Below, piece by piece: positions 56,297 through 64,000 of a stretch of 64,000 nucleotides of DNA. Position numbers and translations under genes: made by a program. Within the stretch, counting starts at the first letter, position 1. Each line of letters starts with the position of its first letter. Source of the stretch: Allomyces arbusculus (Eukaryota > Blastocladiomycota > Blastocladiomycetes > Blastocladiales > Blastocladiaceae); contig JADHYV010000031.1 of assembly GCA_027604705.1 (NCBI GenBank), forward strand, positions 124,001-188,000, in the 5' to 3' direction. The notes under the pieces are model-generated. The model did not search any database. It saw only the letters and a program-made list of their open reading frames with translations, and was not told the origin of the DNA.

Positions 56297-56986
56297 ATGG
56301 ACAACGTCGACATCAAGCAATCGAGCGCGCAAATCCCTCAAGTCATCATTGTGATGGGCGTGTCAGGATGCGGTTCGTGTCGCGGAACTGCATTCATCAG
56401 TATTTTCCTCTCTGTTTTGACATCAATACCTGTTCCCGCTTTGCTTGTCTTTTGGTCAGGTAAATCGACAGTCATGGCGCACCTCGCCTCATCCTGGCGC
56501 CCGCCGTCCTCATCCGCGCCCGCGGTCTCGATCGAGGGCGACGACCTGCATCCGGCCGCAAACGTGGCCAAGATGCGATCCGGCACGCCGCTCACCGACG
56601 TAGACCGTCTGCCGTGGCTCGACGCGGTCGCCACGGCCATTGTTTGCGCGCGCTCGATGGGGACCGCGGTGATCGTGACGTGCTCGGCCCTGCGCCGCAC
56701 CTACCGCGCACATCTGGCCAGTGCAGCTGCGCCGATCGAGCTGTGCTTTGTGTACCTGGATGTGCCCAAGGACGAGTTGCAGGCGCGGCTCGAGAAAAGG
56801 GCAGGACATTACATGCCCGCAAGCTTACTCGCGTCGCAACTGGCAACGCTCGAGGTACCGGATGCAAACGTAGAGACCGGGTACCGTGCCGTGAGCGTGC
56901 CGATCGCGCCCGAAATGACGCCTGGCGACGTGGCTGCCGCGGTCGCAAATGCAATCGGGTGGGTTCGCGTGGATCAGGTCGAATGA
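56297..56986 (+). CDS. Gluconokinase
   Basis: Exons 56297-56372 and 56460-56986 give 200 residues. The 87-nt intron (donor GTTCGT, acceptor GGTCAG) cuts the P-loop codon for Gly in MGVSGCGKST; it is a multiple of three without stop, so the unspliced frame would insert 29 residues into the ATP site. The enzyme phosphorylates D-gluconate to 6-phosphogluconate. Family marks: GDDLHPAANVAKM, GTPLTDVDRLPWL, VTCSALRRTYR, and YLDVPKDELQARLEKRAGHY followed by MPASLLASQLATLE. Length is normal for the GntK/IdnK family. Its 3' end converges on the peptidyl-tRNA hydrolase gene 74 bases away. Confidence 0.95.
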   Translation: MDNVDIKQSSAQIPQVIIVMGVSGCGSCRGTAFISIFLSVLTSIPVPALLVFWSGKSTVMAHLASSWRPPSSSAPAVSIEGDDLHPAANVAKMRSGTPLTDVDRLPWLDAVATAIVCARSMGTAVIVTCSALRRTYRAHLASAAAPIELCFVYLDVPKDELQARLEKRAGHYMPASLLASQLATLEVPDANVETGYRAVSVPIAPEMTPGDVAAAVANAIGWVRVDQVE

Positions 56987-57060
56987 TACCAATACAGCAG
57001 CAACAAGGTAGAAATACATCATGCACACCCGCATTTACGTGTACTCTTCTCGCTCCAGGA

Positions 57061-58016
57061 TCACACGCCCTTGACCATCCCCTCGGCCCACGCAACAATG
57101 TGTGCCCACGTTGCGGGCGCGACTTGACTGTCCACCACTTCGCGCTCGTCAGGCGTGAAGGGTTTGAGCACATAATCGGCCACGTCGGCGCGGTCGTCGG
57201 GCCGGTCAATCCCGATCCGCAGTCGCGGCAGCGCCGACGACTGGACAAACCCTTGGATCGATCGCATCCCATTGTGGCCAGCGGGTGACCCGCTCGCCTT
57301 GTAGACGATCGATCCGACGGGCTTGTCGAGCTCGTCGTGCAGGAACAGGAACGGGACCGGGGACATGCCGGTTTGGAACTGTGCGACCGAGATATTGTTG
57401 GCGCGAACTAGGGAAAGGGCGCACTCAGTCAGGCCATCGTAGATCGGGTGCGAGGAGGCATGGTGGACATGACCGTACGTAGTTGCCGCAACTTGTCGCC
57501 GGATTCGTTCATGTAGCCGCGCAGCCGCACGAGTCGGATCTCGACGTCTTCTAGAGGCGCCTCGACGGGCTCCACCGGTTGCCGCCGCGCAGACGGCGCA
57601 CGGGCCACCAGTGACGATGCTGGCGTCGGCAATACTGGTTGCGGCACCTCGGCATCAGCGGTCAGAGCGGGTGGTTCTGAAACGGCGCTGTTCTCTCCAT
57701 CAGAAGCGCCATCCTCGGCAGCGCTTATCGTCGCCGTTGCCGCTGATCCCTTGGATCTCCTCTTCTTGGGCGTCGGCGGCGGTGCCGGCTTGCCGCCAAC
57801 CTTTGCAGGGATTGCGACGCCGTCATTGCGCAATAACTGTCGCACGGATGCGGCTGAGAGCACAGCTTGATCAAATTTGCCGTGCGCGGTCCAAGGTGCT
57901 TGCAATCTGCTGGCGAGCGACTCAAGTACGATTCGGCCAGCATTGTGTCGTGTCGCTGCGTATCGTGGGCCGTGGTTGCCGAGTCCGACAACGAATAGGA
58001 CGCGGGCAGCGGTCAT
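57061..58016 (-). CDS. Peptidyl-tRNA hydrolase, bacterial Pth type, with internal insertion
   Basis: Exons 58016-57479 and 57407-57061 give 294 residues. The 71-nt intron (donor GTACGG, acceptor CCCTAG) splits a Leu codon within KLRQLLRANN. The enzyme cleaves peptidyl-tRNA released from stalled ribosomes, in fungi often in mitochondria. Motifs: VVGLGNHGPRYAATRHNAG with catalytic His24, YMNESG, FLFLHDELDKPVG, and GSPAGHNGMRSI. The order is canonical. The protein is about 100 residues longer than bacterial Pth because a Pro/Ala/Glu/Ser-rich insertion (about 67-155) with basic PKKRRSK separates the first helix region from the YMNESG strand. I chose the Met at 58016 because it immediately precedes the family start. 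Confidence 0.92.
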
Positions 58017-58231
58017 GGTTGCTGCAGGTGCGGGTTCTGGTTCGTCGTGGTGCAAGAAAGTGTCGTTGGCGAGGCACCGAGGACGCCGCTGTCCGTTGAA
58101 TGATTTTTGATTCTGATCAGGGCGTGGTTCAATCCACTCCACGCCCGATCAACCATCTCATCAACAACACACAACACACAAACATTACAATTTTGCTAAG
58201 AATCGAATCACAGCCACGTCCATCTCGCAAT

Positions 58232-60007
58232 CTACGCATCACTCCCAGCCATCCCCGCGCCCGCATCCATCCAATGATCCAGGACGCCCGACGACTCCAC
58301 CTGGTCCCAGACACTTCGGTCCAGTTCCGGATCCTCATCCACAATCCGCGACGCCGCGACCATCGACTCGACGTACTCTGGGCGGCGCATCCCAACAAGC
58401 ACCGACCCGGGTACGTCGCGTCGTGCCGCACGCACGAGCGCGAGTGCTGCCTGCTCGAGCTCAGCGTCGCGCGCGTCCGGGAACGTGAGCGCCAGGAGGT
58501 CGCGCGCGGCGCGGTGTCGCTCGACGGCGTGCGCGTGTGCGAGGGCTGCAATCCGTGCGCGAATCGTGGCCGTGAGCTAGTATTGGGGGTGTTAGGGCGG
58601 ACGGTGGAGAAGGTGCGCGGGATGGGTTCGACGTACCTGGTCGTACTCGCTGCACCACTGCTCGATCGCAGCGCGGTCGTCGGCGTCCATATCGTCCGAC
58701 TCGGCGGTGGAGTGTGTCGCCATCTCCTTCAATTCGGCCAGGTCGGCGTGGATCACCGGCGCGACTTGCTGGTCGAGGTAGTACCGTGCGGCCACATCGT
58801 TGGCGACAATGCGTTCGAGGTTTTCCGCGAGCACGCCGCTCCAGACAAACTTGGTGAGCACGACCGAGTCGTTGACTGCAGAGTTGGGCAGAAAGTGAGC
58901 CGGCATCAGGTGGATAGTGTTGGATGAAGTTGTGGCAAGCGTACCAAATTGCGACAGCGCCTCTTCGAGTTGCTCCAGTGCTTGGAAGTCATTAAAGAGC
59001 CGGTCCACCAGGTCCTCGGGCAGGTCGTGCTGCAGGTCCGGCGTCGATGCGAGCCGCTGCACGCCGCGCGGCGTCACGGCGTTGATTAGGCGGTGCGTAA
59101 AGAGAGCGAGCCGTTCCTCCTAAATTTCGTGATGAATCATGGTGAGTCCATTGTACTAATCGTCGCCCACCTTACGAAACGGCCAGTACTTTGATGCGCT
59201 GCAAAAACTCGGGCGCAAGGAACTGGCGCTCGCATAGATTGGCGGGCACCTGTACAGCGTGGAATGCCTCGGCAAATGGTCGGGCGGCCTTGGGCAAGAA
59301 GGCCCACTCAGGAGACGTGGTCGTGACACCGAACCCACGAATGCGACCTCGTGCCGTCTCGTTGGCGAGGTAATCGTAGGCCTTGGCCAATCGGTACTCG
59401 AGTTGCGTCGAGTTCATCTAGTTTTCCCCACCGTGCTAGTGTCAGTGATCAGGGCTCAATGAAATGTGGCGGGCAAATGCACAGCCAGAGACGAACAGCA
59501 CGCTGGAGCCGCTCAGGGCAGTTGACCATGAACAGGTCAATCGTGTCGGTCTGCATCCGCCGCAAACTTGTGTCAACCTGCGACTGAAGAAACTCGACAT
59601 CGAGACTGTGCCCAACGGCGCCAAGGGGTCCTCCGGGGGGCGCATCAAGTGCAGCCGACGAGTCGAGTTGTTTTGCGACAGCGGGCGTGACAAATCCGGC
59701 TTTGGAGATCAAAAACAGGTCGTTGCGGTCGACTTTACCCGACGCGAGCAATTGGCCAATAGCCGACTCGCTGGCGCCGTCACCAAAGTGGCCCGCCGTG
59801 TCGATGACATTGATGCCGGCGGCCAGCGCAGCGTGCAAAGCGGCCGTGTGCGTCGCATTGTCGGGTGCGATGCGGTAGGCGCCAAAGGCGAGCGGCGAGA
59901 TGCGTGCGCCTGGACGGTTGGGCGGTCGACGAGCGGGTGCGGTCAGTCACCGCATGTTGGCCGGGGGGAAGGTGCGCTGAAAAGCACTGACCCGTTTTCG
60001 GGATCAT
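58232..60007 (-). CDS. Aldo/keto-reductase-fold protein with altered active site and C-terminal extension
   Basis: Five exons: 60007-59992, 59909-59497, 59417-59190, 59119-58637 and 58576-58232, about 494 residues; all joins are in phase. The third donor (GTACTG at 59189) is one of two possibilities. The AKR barrel is recognisable: ISPLAFGAYRIA, INVIDTAGHFGDGASESAIG, LFLISKAGF, DTIDLFMVNCPE, and RGRIRGFGVTT. Of the catalytic tetrad, Asp and Lys are kept, but the usual Tyr is Phe (GHFGDG) and the usual His is Asn (VNCPE). The C-terminal 280 residues include DVPGSVLVGMRRPEYVESMV and long helical parts not found in a minimal AKR of about 320. It may be an inactive or differently acting member; some larger AKR-like families are known to carry N at the His position. 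Confidence 0.82.
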
Positions 60008-60581
60008 ATTGGTATCATTCTCGCTTGGTTGGTGCGTGTCCGCTATCGACGAGTAATGGCGTGCACGAGCCGGAATTGATCGGAGGGCCAAGGCTGATGG
60101 CTGGTTCGACGTGGACCTGATCGGCGCGTACAAGGCCGCATGAAGGACGCGGGATGCGCCCGGTCGGGCGGCGGCCGTGAGCTTGATCATTTCTTGTGCT
60201 GATTGACTGCAGAATGGTTGCTCCAGACGTGGTTGAGAAGGAGCTGCAAGGAGAGCTACCAAGCCGGCGTGTCCCGCACGCGGCCCAGTCGCCTGTCACG
60301 CGATCCTGCCTCACATACACGTGCATTCAGGGCGCGTCAAGACTCCGACAAGACCCGCGCCGCGCCCGGAAAAACGCGGATTGGTGATGTCGGCAGCGCT
60401 GTGGTGGTCGCGGGCGCGCACCGGGCGCATCGCAGCTCATCGCAGCTCATCCACCAGTCCATGCAACCAACCTTGTTGCACTCTGCTCAAAAGCGCAGCA
60501 CGCCCCCCTGGACCTGATCTTTTCTTTCTCCACTCTCCACCCCACAAACACCACCTCTCCACCCCCTCGTCGACCGCCGCC
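60008..60581. other. Divergent intergenic region between AKR and PDK-like genes
   Basis: 570 bases of shared upstream DNA. The PDK-like frame is open back to 60321 without protein-like composition. The last 90 bases are a C-rich leader (CTCTCCACCCCCTCGTCGACC). No TATA box is clear. Confidence 0.4.
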
Positions 60582-62072
60582 ATGCCGCCACCAGCTGCCG
60601 CCGCCGCCATGTCCCTGCCGCACCTCGCCTCGACCGCCGCCGCAGCCGCCGTCGCCCCGTCGCTCTCGTCGACCGTCATGGCGTCGGCGTTGCATGCTGT
60701 GCGCCCGTTGCGCCACTCGCTGAAGGCGCGCCGTGCAGCTGCCGCCGATCCGGTCGCGTCGGCCGCAGTCGCCGCGAGTCTGGTCGCTGCGCGCCAGTCG
60801 CATGCGGCCGTCACGCTCGACGACATTTGCCACGTGCTCCCAACCGTCCTTGCCCCGGGCGCGCGCGCCGACCACGTTGCGGCGGCATTGGCTCCCCTCG
60901 CGCAGTGCGCACGCGACCTGACGCACGCGGCCGTGATCCTGGCCGAGGACCCGAGTGTCGTGGCTGCCATGCCCGCCAACGCCGACGATGTGCTCGTGGC
61001 TCTGCGTGCGGCTCGGGCGCGGCACGATGCGGCCACGCGGGCACTGCATGCTGCATGGTCGCCCATGGTGGGCCGGGTGATTGTCGATCGGTCGGCGATG
61101 CAACGCGTTCGCACACTGCTCGACGCGTTCATTGCCTCGCATCTCGGTGCCCGCCTGGCTCTTGCTGACGCGCTGCGTGTTGGTTCCGGCTACGAAGTAC
61201 GCGACGTCGACGCGCACGCAGTCACAGTGGCCGCGATCCACGACGCACGCGCGTGGGCTCAGGAAGCGTTTGGGACCGCACCCGAGGTCATTCTCAAGAA
61301 CACGAGTGTTCGGGCCCACAGTCCCGTCGCGTGTGAAGCGTCGCTGCGTGCCATGCTTCGCGGGCCTCTGCGTGCGGCCATGCACGCGGCCGCCATCACG
61401 GGCCCGCCGCAGCACCCGGTCAAGGTCAAGATTGTTGACGGTCGGGAAGACTTGGCGTTCCATATTTCGGACCGTGGGCCGGGGCTCACGCAGCGGCAGC
61501 TCGCGGATGTCTTCCACTATGGCCTTGTCACGGCACCGCTCGCGCACGCAAAGATGCCTACGCTCGGCTATTCGCCCGTAATCTCGACGCGCGACCCGGT
61601 CCCGACACCGACGACGCCGTGGGTGCCCGCTGGCCGCCGGCGCCGCAGTCTCTTCCGGATCCCCGATGCGGCATCGTCTTCCTCTTCGTCCTCGGCGTCA
61701 CCGCTCTTCACGGCCGCCACGTCGATCCTGCAGGTGCTCGGCATTTCTGGGTTTGGCTCGCGCGCGTCCACGGCGGTCAATCAATGCACGCCGCGCGTTG
61801 CCGCACCCCTCATTGAAACGTTTGCTGAACCGCTGGCTGAGACGGCTGACCGCGAGCCGACCATGCCCCCCATGACCATGGCCGACATTTTGGGGGCGGC
61901 ACCACCATCGGCGCTCGGCCATGTGTTGCACGAGCACGCACTCGACCTCTCGCTCGCGCGGCGGCATGCTCGCTACTTTGGCGGCGACCTTGACGTTGTA
62001 TCCATGGAGAACCACGGCACCGACCAGTACTTGCACCTGACCAAGGATCTCGCCGAGGTCACCGAGGCCTAG
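60582..62072 (+). CDS. PDK/BCKDK-family protein, probable pseudokinase
   Basis: Single exon, 496 residues; a second Met at codon 10 is possible. The N-terminal 55 residues are Ala/Ser/Arg-rich without acids, suiting a mitochondrial presequence. The PDK histidine-kinase-like fold is visible at the C-terminus: FHISDRGPGLTQRQLADVF (G1 box) and ARRHARYFGGDLDVVSMENH followed by GTDQYLHLT. The N box that should read ELFKNAMRA is AMLRGPLRA here, so the catalytic Glu and Mg-binding Asn are missing. The Gly-rich lid before the ARYFGGDL helix is replaced by HVLHEHALDL. About 110 low-complexity residues are inserted between G1 and this helix. Real PDKs phosphorylate pyruvate dehydrogenase E1-alpha; this protein probably cannot. 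Confidence 0.8.
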   Translation: MPPPAAAAAMSLPHLASTAAAAAVAPSLSSTVMASALHAVRPLRHSLKARRAAAADPVASAAVAASLVAARQSHAAVTLDDICHVLPTVLAPGARADHVAAALAPLAQCARDLTHAAVILAEDPSVVAAMPANADDVLVALRAARARHDAATRALHAAWSPMVGRVIVDRSAMQRVRTLLDAFIASHLGARLALADALRVGSGYEVRDVDAHAVTVAAIHDARAWAQEAFGTAPEVILKNTSVRAHSPVACEASLRAMLRGPLRAAMHAAAITGPPQHPVKVKIVDGREDLAFHISDRGPGLTQRQLADVFHYGLVTAPLAHAKMPTLGYSPVISTRDPVPTPTTPWVPAGRRRRSLFRIPDAASSSSSSSASPLFTAATSILQVLGISGFGSRASTAVNQCTPRVAAPLIETFAEPLAETADREPTMPPMTMADILGAAPPSALGHVLHEHALDLSLARRHARYFGGDLDVVSMENHGTDQYLHLTKDLAEVTEA

Positions 62073-63260
62073 TGACCTCGACATTTTTGCTTCCCCTCCT
62101 CCTCGGTCCTCTGGACCAGTTTTGTCATTCCCCCTCTCCTCCGTTCTTCATCGTCATTTTTGCGTCCGTTTGCGGGGCCCGCTTGTTGGAAGCGACTTCG
62201 GACGTGTGCCCGTTGAGGGCACCACTGTTGGCATTGCCGTTGCTGTTTGGTCTTCGTCGTCATGCACCACCCCACCCCACCCTACCCCACCCATGCCCAC
62301 GCCTGGTTGTCGCCATTGTGCGAATGTCAGCGTTTGGTCTGCTGTTCATTTCTTTAAATTTTGATTGATTTGCTTTGTTTTCTGCGCGCGTCAGCCGCGC
62401 TTTTTTGTTGATTTGCGCTCCATCGCCTACGGCTGTTGCGTTGCAGGGCATATCCCCCCACCCTCGTCCTCCTCCCGTTTCGATCCATACCTCCGAATCC
62501 ACAATTTCAATGATGAATGGCCCCGCTTACGCACCTATGTGCGATTGATCTGCTCAGGTGTCGTGCTGAGTTTGAAGAGTTGAAAAGACATGAAAGACGC
62601 AAGGGGGAAATGCGTTGAAGGATGTATCATCGGAAAGACGGCGAAACCGGCTAAAGTAAACAATCAGAGTGTCGAAAACATTCGCCGACGCGTCATCGTA
62701 ATACACGTGCCGAGATTATTTTGTTTGATGACCCAACTGTTCTTGCTTCGCGGCCGTGCTTTGCCACCACGGCTGCACGCCGCGGCGCGATTCGTTCTCT
62801 GACCAAATCATCGGCCCCTGCGCTGCTAACTTGCAGCAATCGACTTGACTGTTGCCCGCGCGCCGCGTACGGCGAGCTCCGGCCCCTTTATCGGTCTCGC
62901 TGCGCTACCCGGCCAGCGATTCGCGACTCCTTCTCGCTTCGTTCCCAGTCCGCTCCTCCCACCCGATTTCACGAAGCGTTGCGAGCAAGTCGAGTTCAGT
63001 CCCTGTCTAGCGAGATTTTGTAAGGAGACGCACACGCGCCCTGGTTCGCGGCCAATCACTTCGACGACCCGCACGCTCGGCCCGGCCGAGCACCAATATT
63101 GCTGCTCTTGTTTCCTGACGCTCGCTGCACGTCTTACCGTGCCAGTGGTTTCGACTCTCTCCGTCACCTGACGGACCGTTCACGGTCATCCAATCCGGTC
63201 TTGCTGGTTCCGTGCTACCCCTCGGAGGCGCTGCCTGCTCATCGGCGATTCTCCAAGGTC
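62073..63260. other. 1.2-kb intergenic region, no gene recognised
   Basis: The first 350 bases are T-rich with CACCCCACCC tracts, a likely 3' UTR. The middle (62480-62740) is AT-richer. The rest is the upstream region of the right-edge gene. Short ORFs only. Confidence 0.4.
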
Positions 63261-64000
63261 ATGTCCAGCCCCATCGCGCCAGAGCCGACACTCGCACTGC
63301 CCATGGCCGCCGCTGGCCACCATGAACCGCCACACTTGACGATACCACACGACGACGACTCGTTCGTAACGTGCCTGCGCCCGCCGCGCCCGCCGGGCCT
63401 CCCTGGCGACGGCGACGACGACGATACGACCGCCACAACGACCGCGTCGGTGCCGCGCATGTACACGATGACGCTCACGCGCAAGGGCACATTGCGCGGC
63501 GGCACTTTGGGCGACGACAGCGACGACGACGACCCGCCGCCACCACCCATCATTCCGTTCGGTCTCCCCAGCACCTCATCCTCGTCCACCGCCGACCTCG
63601 CTGCGGCCGACCCCGCGGCCGCCTCGGTACCCGCGTCCCCACCACCCCCGACGCCCCCGTCCCCCCCGTCCCCGTCAGCGCCCAGGACGACCGCGACCCT
63701 GCGCAAGTCCATCTTGCGGTCGCAGACGATGGCGCGCGGCACGTCCACGAGCGACCCGTCCCGGTCACCAACCCCGTCGACGCGAATCGAGTTTGCGACC
63801 ATTAAATCGGTCGGGTTCCGCGCACAGCTCGTGGACGTGCGCGAGATTTCGCGCACGTCCGTGGCCGTCTCGGACCAGTCGCGCGCGTCGCTCGACTTGT
63901 TCGCGACGGCGCCACGAGATCCGAGAGCGTTGCTGACAACGGCGGTGGTTGCAGCGGACGTGCGCGTCGGCGATACAAAGGATATGGCGTGGGCGGCCGT
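63261..64000 (+). CDS. 3'-truncated low-complexity protein, unknown, runs off right edge
   Basis: Open frame of 246 complete codons from the ATG in AAGGTCATGTCC to the window end with no stop. It contains LTIPHDDDSFVTCLRP, an acidic DGDDDDTT patch, a basic strand MYTMTLTRKGTLRGGTL, a Pro-rich linker, then ordered-looking IEFATIKSVGFRAQLVDV and a helical segment. No domain is recognised in this part. Antisense ORFs over the same stretch are shadows. Confidence 0.65.
   Translation, partial: MSSPIAPEPTLALPMAAAGHHEPPHLTIPHDDDSFVTCLRPPRPPGLPGDGDDDDTTATTTASVPRMYTMTLTRKGTLRGGTLGDDSDDDDPPPPPIIPFGLPSTSSSSTADLAAADPAAASVPASPPPPTPPSPPSPSAPRTTATLRKSILRSQTMARGTSTSDPSRSPTPSTRIEFATIKSVGFRAQLVDVREISRTSVAVSDQSRASLDLFATAPRDPRALLTTAVVAADVRVGDTKDMAWAA

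Noticed and set aside
1-64000. CRISPR array, operon-like defence cluster or biosynthetic gene cluster
   Set aside because: No regular direct repeats with spacers, no defence or backbone biosynthetic enzymes; neighbouring genes are functionally unrelated.

Overview
The window reads as nuclear DNA of a fungus with a GC-rich genome. The fungal signs are a three-domain Trl1-type tRNA ligase, a Zn2Cys6 regulator with a fungal transcription-factor middle domain, a Rua1-type C-terminal zinc domain, a DUF7082-like regulator and a Pho80-like cyclin. Genes are compact. Most introns are 33-150 nt with GT..AG ends and CTGAC/CTAAC-like branch sites; starts often have a CACCATG context. An early-diverging lineage such as Blastocladiomycota is my guess from composition and gene style only. 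The window cannot settle it.

Left part (1-19 kb): a minus-strand gene runs off the left edge and abuts one copy of a 432-bp dispersed repeat. Then come a two-exon coiled-coil protein (+), a single-pass membrane protein (-), a tRNA-Val(CAC) (-), a dual-specificity phosphatase (-), the cohesin acetyltransferase Eco1 (-) and tubulin cofactor C (-). The last is divergent from a CBS-domain protein (+), which is followed by the tRNA ligase Trl1 (+).

Middle part (19-47 kb): an AT-richer island of about 2.3 kb without recognisable genes precedes ribosomal protein uL30/Rpl7 (-). The second Rpl7 intron carries a C/D-box snoRNA. A run of plus-strand genes follows: a DUF7082-like regulator, a twin-CX9C protein (CHCHD2/Mix17 type), a short N gap that looks like an assembly artefact, a Zn2Cys6 transcription factor, two low-complexity proteins of unknown function and a Rua1_C-domain regulator.

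Right part (47-64 kb): a Pho80-like cyclin (-), a Ptc1-like PP2C phosphatase rebuilt here from seven exons (-), the second copy of the 432-bp repeat (+), a three-KH RNA-binding protein (-), gluconokinase (+), peptidyl-tRNA hydrolase (-), an aldo/keto-reductase-fold protein lacking two catalytic residues (-), a PDK/BCKDK-family protein that looks like a pseudokinase (+), and a 3'-truncated low-complexity gene at the right edge (+).

Most genes are unrelated housekeeping or regulatory genes; no operon-like system is evident. The observations most worth following are the Rpl7-intron snoRNA, the dispersed repeat with a conserved small reading frame, the probable PDK pseudokinase and the catalytically altered AKR. 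No retroelement, LTR, DNA transposon or virus-like element was recognised.
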